Assembly: GCF_902705855.1 (NCBI RefSeq)
Contig: NZ_CACSIJ010000013.1
Coordinates: 442,208-498,967, forward strand
Direction of reading: 5' to 3'
DNA length: 56,760 nucleotides
Origin: Zhongshania aliphaticivorans
Lineage (GTDB): Bacteria; Pseudomonadota; Gammaproteobacteria; Pseudomonadales; Spongiibacteraceae
The stretch's first letter is position 1; each line of letters starts with the position of its first letter. The translations under genes and the position numbers were made by a program. Below the pieces are notes generated by a model, which was given only the letters and a program-made list of their open reading frames with translations, made no database searches and was not told where the DNA came from. Positions 27,168 to 36,630 of the stretch are shown here, in pieces.

Positions 27168-28082
27168 CTAGTTCGTGGCTGTATCCGCAATAAATTTTAA
27201 TATCACTTCGACTAATCTTTCACTTTGATCTTCTTGTAAAAAATGCCCACCTTCAATAATAGTGGTGTGGGCTTGCCCCTTGGTGCCCGGAATCATTTTT
27301 CGGAATACCGCTTCGCCAGCGGCGGTGATCGGGTCTTTGTCGCTAAAGGCCGTTAAGAAGGGCTTTTCCATTCTACTTAATATCTCCCACGCTGCGCGGT
27401 TGGCATTGGCGGCAGGATCGTCGGCGGTGACGGGAACTAACATGGGGAATTGACGAGCACCGGCTTTAAAGCTTTCGTCAGGGAAGGGCGCGTCATAAGC
27501 GTGTATTGTTTCAGCAGTGACCGGTTTCACGCAGGCACCGGCGATAATTTTACCCACCGTAAATACCGGAATGTTTTGTGATAATTGCTGCCATTGCACA
27601 AAGGCTTCGCCGGGGTGATGGTCGCCGGTAGGTAACATGGTGTTAGCGGCGACGGTGCGACTAAAGCGATGTTGTTCTTCTGCCAATAGCCGCAGGCCGA
27701 TTAAACCGCCCCAGTCTTGGCAGAACAGCGTGATGTTGTGTAGATCTAATTGCAGGAGCAAAGCGCGAACCCAGTCCACATGTCGTTGGTAGGTGTAGTC
27801 GCTGCGCTCACTGGGTTTGTCGGAGCGACCAAAGCCGATTAGGTCGGGTGCAATTACCCGAAAGCCCGCAGCCGCTAAGGGCGAAATCATATGTCGGTAG
27901 AGGTAGCTCCACGTTGGCTCGCCGTGCATAAGTAATATGACGGGGGCGTCTTTTTGCCCTTCGTCGACAAAATGCATGCGCAACTCTCCACCCTCGTTGT
28001 CGTCTATCTGCAGGTAGTTAGGCGAGAAGGGGTAGTTCTGCAAATTATCGAAGCAGGCATCTGGTGTGCGAAGTGGGGTCAT
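27168..28082 (-). CDS. Haloalkane dehalogenase, HLD-I type
   Basis: This 304-residue alpha/beta-hydrolase cleaves carbon-halogen bonds to give an alcohol, halide and a proton. The oxyanion loop is HGEPTWSYLYRHM, the nucleophile Asp and first halide Trp are in CQDWGGLIGLRLL, the acid is in SDKDPI, and the His is in EGGHFLQED. The cap segment AYDAPFPDESFKAGARQFP and a Trp in FVQWQQLS match DhlA/DhmA, pointing to subfamily I. ACGGAGA precedes the ATG. It follows the antiporter gene by 21 bp on the same strand. Confidence 0.9.
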   Translation of the reverse strand: MTPLRTPDACFDNLQNYPFSPNYLQIDDNEGGELRMHFVDEGQKDAPVILLMHGEPTWSYLYRHMISPLAAAGFRVIAPDLIGFGRSDKPSERSDYTYQRHVDWVRALLLQLDLHNITLFCQDWGGLIGLRLLAEEQHRFSRTVAANTMLPTGDHHPGEAFVQWQQLSQNIPVFTVGKIIAGACVKPVTAETIHAYDAPFPDESFKAGARQFPMLVPVTADDPAANANRAAWEILSRMEKPFLTAFSDKDPITAAGEAVFRKMIPGTKGQAHTTIIEGGHFLQEDQSERLVEVILKFIADTATN

Positions 28083-28103
28083 CGTATTCTCCGTATCTTA
28101 TTA

Positions 28104-29930
28104 TTACGCTGGCAGCTTTGGGCTGATCTCAATTTCGGGTTCTTGCTCTGGCTCGCTGGCTTCTGGCGGTACAAAACTAATAACGGTGTCACCGGTTTGG
28201 AGCTTGCGAGTCTTTTGGCTCAGCCATTCTAATTTGCCATTGTCGGGAATAATCGCCAGCCGCACTGCATCGTCGGGTAGTTTGGCTAGAAAATCTTTCT
28301 CGCTATAGGTGTCGGTAATCACGGTTTTCCGAATCGCCCAGCCCTTTATCATTCGCGTCCACAGTTCTGCAAAGGAGATGTTGGCAGAAAAAGCAGTGAT
28401 GCCGCGTCGCGTTTCAGAGACCACTCGTTTATTGCTTTCGTAGCCACTGTCGTAGGGCTGGAAGACCCGGTGACGCCCTAAGTGAGGAGCAAAGTGGTTG
28501 CACACCATAGAGTTGTAATGGTTGTTGCCGGTGGCGGCTAATACGGTATAAATATTGTCTAGTGCCATAGCCTCTTCTGCCATATCAGACAACACTTCGC
28601 CGAACCAAGTATCTACCCCCTGTTGCCGAGCCGATTGCAGTCGTCCCCACTCGGTGTCGGCAATAACAACCTCCTGATTTATCTTTTTGAGAGCGGTTGC
28701 CAACTCAACTGTCCATGGCGAGGCGCCTACAATTAAAATTCGACCTGTGCCGGGCGAGCCGAGTTTGAGCAACTTTGTGAGTGGCCCTAATGAAAATCCG
28801 TGGGCCAGTATGGTCGCAAAAATGAGCATAAACACCGCGGGGACTAAGTATTGGGCGTCTTCAAAACCCGCATCAATTAAGGCGGGCGCAAATGCACCGG
28901 CAGAGGCGGCGGCGACAACGCCGCGCGGGGCGATCCATGCAATTAATACGCGATCTTGCCAGCTACAGTCGGTGCGAATAGTTGCCAAAAATACCGCCAA
29001 GGGTCGAACAAAAAATACAAAACCGAAAACCATCGCGACGAGCTGCCAGTGAATGGACTGCAGCGCTGTTTTAGTCAGGGACGCGGTGAGCACAACAAAT
29101 AAGAAGGAAACCAAGATGAGGGTGACGTATTCTTTAAAACGGCGCATTTCATCTAGGCTGCGCAAGCCCATATTGCCCATTACTATGCCCATCAGTGTGG
29201 TGGCGAGCAAACCGGACTCATGTTGTACAAGGTCAGACAGAGCGTAAACCGCTAACACACATGCAATAATGGAAGGTGCTTTGAGGTATTCAGGAATCCA
29301 GCCTTTACGGAAGCAATGACCAAGGCCGTAGGCAATACCGCCACCTAATATCACTGACGTTGCTAGTGCGAGCCCGAGGCTCGCAAAAATAGATTGTAGC
29401 GCTGGGCCTTCGCCAGAGTAGAGCAGGTATTGATAAACCAATACTGCGAGCAGCACACCAATGGGATCATTGATGATGCCTTCCCATTTTAAATACGACG
29501 CGGTTCGGCGGTTGAGCTTGGCGTGTTTGAGCAGCGGCATAATCACCGTTGGACCGGTAACAACCAAAATTGCGCCGAGCAAAGATGCAACCCCCCAGCT
29601 TAGGCCACCAACATAATGGGCGACGCAGATACCTATTCCCCAGGCGAATAGAACTCCAATTGAGGTTAGACGGCGTGTTACTTGAGCAGTTTCTCTTAGT
29701 TCATGGAACTGGAGATTAAGTCCGCCCTCGAACAGAATTATTGCAACAAAAAGCGACGTCACAGCGATGAGGCCATTACCAAAGTCGACACTGGGCTCGA
29801 TCCAACCAGTGATTGGTCCTAATAAAAGACCGCAGGCAGCGAGCAATACAATGGCAGGTAAGCGGAAGCGCCAAGCCAGCCACTGACAAAAGATACCGGC
29901 GACTAAAATACTTACTAAGGCGTGTGTCAT
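28104..29930 (-). CDS. CPA1-type cation/proton antiporter with TrkA-N domain
   Basis: This 608-residue protein has about twelve membrane helices in its first 390 residues, with family motifs such as FEGGLNLQF, TGPTVIMPLL and GIINDPIGVLLAV. A cytoplasmic Rossmann-like TrkA-N domain starts at ILIVGASPWTVELATALKKI (about 395), and a TrkA-C-like region occupies the last 100 residues. It exchanges Na+ or K+ for protons, with the regulatory domain sensing nucleotides. It probably shares a transcript with the dehalogenase gene behind it. Confidence 0.88.
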   Translation of the reverse strand: MTHALVSILVAGIFCQWLAWRFRLPAIVLLAACGLLLGPITGWIEPSVDFGNGLIAVTSLFVAIILFEGGLNLQFHELRETAQVTRRLTSIGVLFAWGIGICVAHYVGGLSWGVASLLGAILVVTGPTVIMPLLKHAKLNRRTASYLKWEGIINDPIGVLLAVLVYQYLLYSGEGPALQSIFASLGLALATSVILGGGIAYGLGHCFRKGWIPEYLKAPSIIACVLAVYALSDLVQHESGLLATTLMGIVMGNMGLRSLDEMRRFKEYVTLILVSFLFVVLTASLTKTALQSIHWQLVAMVFGFVFFVRPLAVFLATIRTDCSWQDRVLIAWIAPRGVVAAASAGAFAPALIDAGFEDAQYLVPAVFMLIFATILAHGFSLGPLTKLLKLGSPGTGRILIVGASPWTVELATALKKINQEVVIADTEWGRLQSARQQGVDTWFGEVLSDMAEEAMALDNIYTVLAATGNNHYNSMVCNHFAPHLGRHRVFQPYDSGYESNKRVVSETRRGITAFSANISFAELWTRMIKGWAIRKTVITDTYSEKDFLAKLPDDAVRLAIIPDNGKLEWLSQKTRKLQTGDTVISFVPPEASEPEQEPEIEISPKLPA

Positions 29931-30078
29931 TACAAAGGCTCTTTATGGTTTTATGTTTCTGGCGAACGATGTCATGCCTTGGGTATTTAAGTCAAAGCTG
30001 GGAACCAGATCAATTCATAATAGCGCAGCTGCGGTATGATTACGGGCTATAAAAAACCATATAAGGAGATAGGTGCTA

Positions 30079-31704
30079 ATGGCTAGGCAACAAAGCTACA
30101 TGATGTGGTGTTTATGTGTAGTACTGCTGAGCGCTTGCGCTGGTCATGTAGAAAATAAACGCTTTGATCTCGACGGACAGGCAGCGCCAGTATTCAGCGG
30201 CGAGTATAAGCGAGATATTTTCTTACAAGGCGAGGTTACATATGGCGATACCGCGAATACGCAGTTTAAGGGCAAGTTTGACAGTCTGGGTTTCCCCCTG
30301 CAGGGCGAATTAAACCAGTCGTATCACGACATCAATAATGAGCTACTGATACTAAGCTTGAGAGGTGATTTTAGTCTCAACGCCGATGAAAGTAGCTTAG
30401 GCTTTAGCGGTTCCTTTACCATAGTCGATGGAGAAAATAAGGTATTAGCTCAGGGCGAACAAAACCATTGGCAGGCACAGTATTCAGATTTACATCGTTT
30501 TCGCGCTCCACAATTAATGGCGATGGAGGGCGATAATCAATATCTGCAATATCGCCGTAATATTAGTCTAAAGGGGCGGGCGGAGGCCTACCCCGTTATC
30601 CACAGAGGCGTAGCGGGGCCGTTTCAAGTGGTGCTAAGTTTTCGGGAGGGCTTGCCGCGTGGCATCGTCAAGATTAGCGCCCAAAATGCTAATGAAGAAT
30701 TTTTCGTAATTGAGCGGCAATACTTCAACTATCAAATCGAGCAACAACCAGTACATTATTTTTATTACGAGCCCGGTAGTTTTTCTAAGGTGGAATTATT
30801 GGGTGACTGTGAGCGCGCGCCAAATTTAACGGTGCCGCAACATTTGTTACAGGCGTTCGCTTATAACTGCGACAAAAGTCAATTTTACGCCCTAAGTAGC
30901 GATTATCCCGCGTCGATGCTGGAAATTTCAGCGCGAGATATCGACAACGGAGGGCTATTTCACCGTGTGCGAATTTATCGCCATGGGGTTATTACACATG
31001 CGGCGGTTAATGTTGATGCGATTGACGACGGTAAGTGGCTATATCACGGGCCGGTCACTGTAATGCATTACGGCAAGTTAAAAAGTTATCGCCGTTATGA
31101 GTTGGGTAAGCCAATCGGCGTTGGTATTTATGTTGATGAGCAGGGCGCAAAGTATGAGAGCTTTGGGCATTCCGACAATGCCCCTGGCCTGCCTGATGAT
31201 AATTTCCGCGACAAACTAGATAGTCGATACGAATGGTATAAGCAGCGTTTAAATACTCGGTTTTCTGATGTACTTAGTGACTCTATATTGTCGCCCAGCG
31301 AGCTTAGTAAGCTTAAGTCTGATTTGTTAGAAGACATAAAAGAAAATCAACCAATAGTTAACGACGGGCAGGTAGCTGGCTTATCAGGTTTATGGGCAAG
31401 CTGGCAGCGACAAAGTATTGCGCAGCTGAGCACCTGGGGAAATGACAGCAATGAGTCTGTTGCGGTAATAAAGTCGCGACTGCTCGATGATATTGAAAAG
31501 TGGTATGAGCAGAGCGGGGCGCTTTTGTTAGAGGAATCTGCTCAGCGTTGTGCTCGTGGTGGTAAAAGCTTCAATGAGGTTGATTGGCGCTGTGAACATA
31601 GGCCAAACCAAGCTCTAGTCAAGATTTGCGAACAGTATTTCACTGAGTCTCAATGCGCGGCTATGAGCAAGGCATTTGCGGATAGGGATGGGCAGGCAAT
31701 ATAA
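30079..31704 (+). CDS. Large lipoprotein of unknown function
   Basis: This 541-residue protein has a lipoprotein signal (CLCVVLLSACAGH). No domain was recognised with certainty. Two regions have a MORN-like rhythm of Tyr/Gly strands: GEYKRDIFLQGEVTYGD with FKGKFDSLGFPLQGE near the N-terminus, and LYHGPVTVMHYGKLKSYRR with GIYVDEQGAKYESFG near residue 350. A charged helical section and a Cys-containing tail follow. AAGGAG at 30063-30068 favours ATG 30079 over GTG 30073. It diverges from the antiporter and precedes rdgC. Confidence 0.65.
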   Translation: MARQQSYMMWCLCVVLLSACAGHVENKRFDLDGQAAPVFSGEYKRDIFLQGEVTYGDTANTQFKGKFDSLGFPLQGELNQSYHDINNELLILSLRGDFSLNADESSLGFSGSFTIVDGENKVLAQGEQNHWQAQYSDLHRFRAPQLMAMEGDNQYLQYRRNISLKGRAEAYPVIHRGVAGPFQVVLSFREGLPRGIVKISAQNANEEFFVIERQYFNYQIEQQPVHYFYYEPGSFSKVELLGDCERAPNLTVPQHLLQAFAYNCDKSQFYALSSDYPASMLEISARDIDNGGLFHRVRIYRHGVITHAAVNVDAIDDGKWLYHGPVTVMHYGKLKSYRRYELGKPIGVGIYVDEQGAKYESFGHSDNAPGLPDDNFRDKLDSRYEWYKQRLNTRFSDVLSDSILSPSELSKLKSDLLEDIKENQPIVNDGQVAGLSGLWASWQRQSIAQLSTWGNDSNESVAVIKSRLLDDIEKWYEQSGALLLEESAQRCARGGKSFNEVDWRCEHRPNQALVKICEQYFTESQCAAMSKAFADRDGQAI

Positions 31705-31799
31705 CAATTAGGAATTTTTCCAAACACGAGTAGCCATTAGGTAATACAATGGATGGAATCATCCCTTGTTTCATTTACAGCAGTACAGGCGCAATTTAC

Positions 31800-32738
31800 A
31801 TGTGGTTTAAAAATCTTCTGATCTATCGTTTTACCAAACCCTTCACATTGACCGCCGAAGAGGTCAATGAAAAGCTCGCAGAAAAATCGTTTACACCATG
31901 CAATAGTCAGGATGTGTCTAGCTATGGCTGGACGCTGCCACTGGGTTCGCAAGGCAGTGAATACGTCCACGCTACCAATGGTTGCATTATGGTGTGTGCG
32001 CAAAAGCAGGACAAAATTTTACCAGCGTCGGTAGTGAACGAAGTGCTCGCCGATAAATTAGAAGAGATAAAATTAGCAGAAGACCGTGTACCTGGTCGCA
32101 AAGAGCGCACAGAGTTAAAAGAAGAGATTACTTTTTCGCTAATTCCACGTGCATTCACTCGCTCTAACCGTTTGTTTGCATATATTGCCCCCGAGCAAGG
32201 CCTGTTGATTGTTAATGCTGCTTCGCACAACAAGGCAGAGGAACTGCTTAACTTTCTGAGGGAGTCTTTGGGTAGTCTGCCGGTCATTCCGTTAAAGGCT
32301 AAAAATGTGGCACAGCATCAAATGACAGAATGGTTGGTGCAAGGCACTGCGCCGGCAGGGTTTGAGCTGGGTGGCGAGTGTGAGCTTAGAGATAAAGCAG
32401 ACGAAAGTTCAGTGATCCGCTGCAAGAATCAAAACCTCTGTGCTGCAGAAATTAGCAGTCATATTCAGGCGGGTATGTTCGTCAATAAAGTCGCCTTACG
32501 CTGGACCGGTGATATTGAATTCGTTGTTGATGACCAACTCGCTATCAAACGGTTAAATTTCGGTGATTTGATTCAAGATAAAATCGGTGACGTACACACC
32601 GATAGTGCGGCCGATCAATTCGATGTTGACTTCGCAATTATGAGTGCAGAGTTCACTAAGTTTATTCCGGCGGTGCTTGAGGCTTTTGGTGGCGAGGACC
32701 TAAGCGAGCAGGATGAGGTAATCTCTAGCGCGGCTTAA
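31800..32738 (+). CDS. rdgC: Recombination-associated protein RdgC
   Basis: This 312-residue protein forms a ring around double-stranded DNA and limits RecA activity in homologues. The start MWFKNLLIYRFTKPF is diagnostic, as are WTLPLGSQGSEYVH, KEEITFSLIPRAFTR and LRWTGDIEFVVDDQLAIKR. The ATG at 31800 is chosen by this match; the frame is open for 17 further codons upstream. The length is normal. A terminator follows. Confidence 0.95.
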   Translation: MWFKNLLIYRFTKPFTLTAEEVNEKLAEKSFTPCNSQDVSSYGWTLPLGSQGSEYVHATNGCIMVCAQKQDKILPASVVNEVLADKLEEIKLAEDRVPGRKERTELKEEITFSLIPRAFTRSNRLFAYIAPEQGLLIVNAASHNKAEELLNFLRESLGSLPVIPLKAKNVAQHQMTEWLVQGTAPAGFELGGECELRDKADESSVIRCKNQNLCAAEISSHIQAGMFVNKVALRWTGDIEFVVDDQLAIKRLNFGDLIQDKIGDVHTDSAADQFDVDFAIMSAEFTKFIPAVLEAFGGEDLSEQDEVISSAA

Positions 32739-32744
32739 GTGTGT

Positions 32745-32776
32745 AATATGCTGCGGTTTTGGCCGTAGCATATTTT
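32745..32776 (+). terminator. Rho-independent terminator after rdgC
   Basis: AATATGCTGCGG (32745-32756) pairs with CCGTAGCATATT (32763-32774), with one G-T wobble and a 6-nt loop. A T-rich tail follows. Confidence 0.75.
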
Positions 32777-33320
32777 ACGCAGATCGATTGCAATTATTTT
32801 AGTCTCATACTAACTACATTCCCCCTGAGTTCCACACTGTTCGTACTATTCCTTTGCACACATAATTTACCTCTATCGTTATCGGTAGAAATACCTCCGT
32901 TTTAGGTTGGTTTGAGGTTGATACCTGCGAATCAAAAAGTACGTTGTTCTAGTGCACATAGGTACGCTAGCAAATAATAATAATGCTTAATTGGAATTTT
33001 TTTCTACCTAATTTCGATAAGCAATTGATATTAAAATAGAAATTAGCTTGTCATTACTGTTCTCTAAGTCAATATAAGTTGCTCTATTACGGGTATTTAC
33101 GTATGTTTCTGCTTTTATGAACCGCGCAGAATGTGCCAACTGCAATATTGATTTAAATATCAATAAAGTCGGTATTGGCTATGCCCGCTGGCCACAATAT
33201 TTAAGGCCTGCGTGACATAAATAATGATAAAACTAGAGCAAGCATATTACTGGATACATTAATCGAGGCTTTTCTATCCTAATTAAGTGTTTCACCAGTG
33301 CTATGTATAGAGGTTCGTAA
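32777..33320. other. AT-rich leader region of the TonB receptor gene
   Basis: This 544-bp AT-rich stretch has no gene-like open frame. An interrupted inverted repeat, TATTGAT-N6-ATCAATA at 33146-33165, could be an operator for the receptor gene; it does not resemble a Fur box. No other RNA or element was recognised. Confidence 0.4.
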
Positions 33321-35672
33321 ATGAAAAAGATTCTTGGCGTTGAAGTTGTCGCTATGTTGTTCCCCGCAGTGGTATATGCAGGTCAAATCGAAGAGGTCGT
33401 CGTCACCGCTCAAAAACGTGCTCAATCTATCAACGATGTAGGATTATCCGTATCAGCTGCAACAGGCGAGCAGATGGCTGATGCAGGAATTAATGATACC
33501 GGTGACTTGGTTAAGGTCTCACCTGGTTTAGTGTTCACCGCGAGTCAAAATGGTACGCCCTTGTTCTCTTTGCGAGGGGTTGGTTTTAATGACTACACAC
33601 TGGGTGCCAGCCCCGCAGTGAGTGTGTATGTAGATGAAGTACCGTTGGCCTATGGCGCATTTACTAAAGGTGCGACCCTTGATTTAGAACGTGTGGAAGT
33701 ATTAAAAGGGCCGCAGGGCTTGTTGTTCGGTCAGAACTCTACCGGTGGCGCAATTAACTATATTGCTGCTAAACCGACCACTGAATTAGAGGCCGGTGGC
33801 CGCTTGAGCTATAGTCGTTTTAATAAGCTGGAAACCGAGGCCCATGTCAGTGGCCCACTTAGTGACACCGTTGCAGGCCGAATCGCATTAGCTACTACCC
33901 AAGCAGATGAATGGCAAAAAAGCGTGGCGTCTAATCGCGAGTTAGGTGCAGAGGATCTGTTTAAAGGTCATGCACAATTACAGTTTGATCTTAGTGATCG
34001 GACCACTGTGTTGGCCGGTGTAAATGGCTGGGCAGATAAGTCCGACACCCAAGCCGCGCAGCTCCAAGATATTCAGTTGCAATATTCATCACCTAGCGAG
34101 CCATTGGTTTCTGATGTGGCTGCAACGCAAAGCCGCATAGATGCGTTTTCTGTTCAGCCAAACGCCGCTAATAATGCGCGCAGTGCCGAGTGGGATGAAG
34201 GGCGCGATTTGTCTCGTAATGATGATTTCACGCAATTCACGCTGCGTGTAGACCATGAGCTTAACGATTCCCTGACGTTTACGTCCATCACGGCCTATTC
34301 TGAGTACAGAGAAGATTACTCAATGGACCGAGATGGCACCACCTTGCAGAATATGGGCATAGATTCTGAGGGCAGCGTTGACAGTTTCACTCAAGAACTT
34401 CGCTTGTCTGGCAATACCGATAGCAGCCAATGGTTAGTTGGTTTGAACTACGCGACTAACGATGTCATCAGCGATGAGACGGTGCTAGTCGGTGATTCAA
34501 CCAATGTAGCGCTAAACCCTGGTGGCCCGTTTATCCAGAAATCTACCACCAGTATTACTCAAGATATTGAGGATGTCGGCATATTCGCTAATTTAGAATA
34601 CGACCTGAGCGAACAGCTTACCGTGCTTGCGGGTGTTCGTTTTACACAAAGTAAAAATGATTTTACCTCTTGTAGTCATAATACTGATCCTGGTTTAAAC
34701 GCCACCTTTGCGTTCTTTTCTGATGCCTTGAAAGGGCAGGCGCCGGGAACAACTGTTATCGTGCCAGGCCAATGCGTGAGCTTAGATGCAGCGACTGCCG
34801 ATGTTAGTCGCACTCCCTACCAAGACACCTTAGATGAAGACAATGTGTCTTGGCGGTTCGGCCTAAATTACCGTGTTGACGATGACCTGTTGTTATACAC
34901 ACTCGCATCTAAGGGTTACAAAACGGGCAGCTATCCGATATTGCCAGCATCGACCACATCACAATTTGAGCCAGTTACGCAAGAATCAGTGCAAGCCTTA
35001 GAGGCGGGTTTTAAATGGACGCTGGCCGATCGGAAAGCGCAGCTAAACTCAGCCGTCTTCTACTATGAATATGACGATAAGCAGGTGCGCGGGAGTGTTA
35101 AAGATCCGGTGTATAACCAGCTAGATCGTTTAGTGAATATACCGGAATCTACCATTCAAGGTTTTGAGATGGAGCTAACGTATACGCCTATCGACGGCCT
35201 TATGTTGCGCGCCTCTGGCACGTATGTCGATACCGAAGTTAATGAATGGTACACATTCGTTAATCCCACCACAGGACAAGATGAAGACGGCTTAAATGGT
35301 GTGCGAGAGCAGGGTGACTTCGCTGGGTCTGAGCTGCCGTTCACTCCTGATTTTCATTTTGTTGCAGACGCGGATTACCGTCTGCCAATCAGCAGCACGC
35401 TAGGTGCTTTTGTGGGGGCCAATCTGATGTATAACAGCGAAGCAAACTCAACCTTTGGCGACCCAGATAAAACCCGCATTAATAGCTTCACAACTGTGGA
35501 CTTACGTGCCGGTGTTGAATCTTTAGATGGTGTATGGAGCGCAACGGTATGGGGCCGCAACGTCACCGATGAATACTACTGGAGCAACCAGTTTGTAACT
35601 CAAGATGTCGTCGTTCGCTATGCTGCAAAACCTGTTACTTACGGTATTAGCTTTGCTTACAACTTTATGTAA
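33321..35672 (+). CDS. TonB-dependent outer-membrane receptor
   Basis: This 783-residue receptor has a signal peptide ending VVYAG, then a TonB box IEEVVVTAQKR, a plug domain (GDLVKVSPGLVFTA; LERVEVLKGPQGLLFGQNSTGGAINY) and a 22-strand barrel ending YGISFAYNFM. It imports a ligand using ExbBD/TonB energy. No siderophore genes are nearby; related receptors in marine bacteria often serve hydrophobic carbon sources, so the ligand is open. A long AT-rich leader precedes it. Confidence 0.93.
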   Translation: MKKILGVEVVAMLFPAVVYAGQIEEVVVTAQKRAQSINDVGLSVSAATGEQMADAGINDTGDLVKVSPGLVFTASQNGTPLFSLRGVGFNDYTLGASPAVSVYVDEVPLAYGAFTKGATLDLERVEVLKGPQGLLFGQNSTGGAINYIAAKPTTELEAGGRLSYSRFNKLETEAHVSGPLSDTVAGRIALATTQADEWQKSVASNRELGAEDLFKGHAQLQFDLSDRTTVLAGVNGWADKSDTQAAQLQDIQLQYSSPSEPLVSDVAATQSRIDAFSVQPNAANNARSAEWDEGRDLSRNDDFTQFTLRVDHELNDSLTFTSITAYSEYREDYSMDRDGTTLQNMGIDSEGSVDSFTQELRLSGNTDSSQWLVGLNYATNDVISDETVLVGDSTNVALNPGGPFIQKSTTSITQDIEDVGIFANLEYDLSEQLTVLAGVRFTQSKNDFTSCSHNTDPGLNATFAFFSDALKGQAPGTTVIVPGQCVSLDAATADVSRTPYQDTLDEDNVSWRFGLNYRVDDDLLLYTLASKGYKTGSYPILPASTTSQFEPVTQESVQALEAGFKWTLADRKAQLNSAVFYYEYDDKQVRGSVKDPVYNQLDRLVNIPESTIQGFEMELTYTPIDGLMLRASGTYVDTEVNEWYTFVNPTTGQDEDGLNGVREQGDFAGSELPFTPDFHFVADADYRLPISSTLGAFVGANLMYNSEANSTFGDPDKTRINSFTTVDLRAGVESLDGVWSATVWGRNVTDEYYWSNQFVTQDVVVRYAAKPVTYGISFAYNFM

Positions 35673-35698
35673 GCGATGTGCTTAAGATCACCCACTTT

Positions 35699-35723
35699 GC
35701 CCACCCTAATGGTGGGCTTTTTT
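35699..35723 (+). terminator. Rho-independent terminator after TonB receptor gene
   Basis: GCCCACC (35699-35705) and GGTGGGC (35711-35717) enclose CTAAT and are followed by six T. Confidence 0.88.
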
Positions 35724-35821
35724 GTGCTTATATTTTAATACACGGAATCGTTCGAGAGTGTCGTGATGGGGCTCAGCTATAAACTAGTGTTGTCATTAAA
35801 GGTTGGCTTATACCTCCAATA

Positions 35822-36187
35822 CTATTTGTGAACGACTTGGCCACGATACATTTGCCTTGTTTTCTGGCGATCGGCTGACACCGGCGAATGTGCGGGTAGC
35901 TCTTTGTCTCGGTAGATTTTAGTTCCCCTGTAGGTAATCTCGGTAATGTGGTGCGGATTTTCACTATTCGCCACTGCCTTGGTCGGTTCTAACTGGAAGG
36001 GGATGCCAGCTAAGGACATAATTTCAATTATCGTTTTACGGGTAAAGGGATCGCGGCTACGTTTACCTAAATCGGCTAAAGCTGTAAGTAGCTCAGGATC
36101 GGCTAAGCGTATTCGAGTGCCAAACTCGGCGTAAATGCGATTACGCAATTGCTGCAACAGCGTTACCATTTCTGGGGAGTACACCAT
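35822..36187 (-). CDS. Hypothetical protein, 121 residues
   Basis: No family was recognised. The first 75 residues look helical and charged (LLQQLRNRIYAEFGTRI; ADLGKRSRDPFTRKTIIEI). The second part contains ITEITYRGTKIYRDKE, a YRG-containing hairpin reminiscent of short YRG proteins, and a basic tail. No signal peptide or membrane segment is seen. AAGGA upstream of the ATG and a coding-like composition support it as real. It stands alone between the receptor terminator and the tRNA-Ser locus. Confidence 0.6.
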   Translation of the reverse strand: MVYSPEMVTLLQQLRNRIYAEFGTRIRLADPELLTALADLGKRSRDPFTRKTIIEIMSLAGIPFQLEPTKAVANSENPHHITEITYRGTKIYRDKELPAHSPVSADRQKTRQMYRGQVVHK

Positions 36188-36408
36188 TGGATTCCTTCAC
36201 AGATGGATAAATGTCGATAAAGGACTAATATCGAAACGGGCTTAAAGCTAAGTACTGTGATACAGAGCAATAACCGTTCCAGCTCGTATTTTTCGATGTA
36301 TTTACGGTGGTTGTGCTAAATAGGCACAAGTCTATGCCCCAATAGGGCGCACAGAAGAAATACGGCACTAAAAATAGGCGCTGCCAAGAAAATCAAATTA
36401 TTTGGCAA

Positions 36409-36437
36409 TTGCCATTACGGCAGATATTCGTTAGAGT
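36409..36437 (+). promoter_or_regulatory. Candidate tRNA-Ser promoter
   Basis: TTGCCA (36409-36414) and TAGAGT (36432-36437) are 17 bp apart, followed by a GC-rich AGCCGCC discriminator like that of the tRNA-Gly promoter. The start near 36444 is upstream of the truncated tRNA-Ser-like element, so both copies would be in one precursor. Confidence 0.55.
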
Positions 36438-36476
36438 AGCCGCCCTTAAAAAGCGGCCTACAGCGCGCTTGAGCTA

Positions 36477-36630
36477 AGTTTTGGTGAGGTGTCCGAGTGG
36501 CTGATTCGGAGGCTTTGTCGGAGAAAGCGCCCCTAGGGCGATAACGAGTATGCAGGCGTGCGACCTGACGCTCGTAAAACTATCTAAAATTTCGCAGATA
36601 TCAGTTTTGGTGAGGTGTCCGAGTGGCTGA
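36477..36630 (+). repeat. Direct repeat covering tRNA-Ser flank and 5' part
   Basis: Two identical 28-nt copies, 36477-36504 and 36603-36630, are 126 bp apart. Each contains 6 bp of flank and the first 22 nt of tRNA-Ser, to the end of the D loop. Confidence 0.9.
36483..36575 (+). pseudogene. Truncated tRNA-Ser-like element without 3' acceptor strand
   Basis: It starts like tRNA-Ser (GGTGAGG acceptor strand and D arm) and then differs. A 5-bp anticodon-like stem GCTTT/AAAGC encloses GTCGGAG, with a T at position 33 and CGG at 34-36. Next is a variable-arm-like hairpin (CGCCC-CTA-GGGCG, 36528-36540), then a hairpin with a 7-nt loop (CAGG, CGTGCGA, CCTG, 36553-36567) that can alternatively fold inside ACGAG/CTCGT (36544-36575). 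No CCTCACC strand or CCA follows and the T-loop consensus is absent, so normal tRNA function is not expected. Confidence 0.7.

Noticed and set aside
36483-36575. A functional tRNA-Pro(CGG)-like or serine-type tRNA
   Set aside because: The 3' acceptor strand, CCA and T-loop consensus are missing, so it cannot be a normal charged tRNA.
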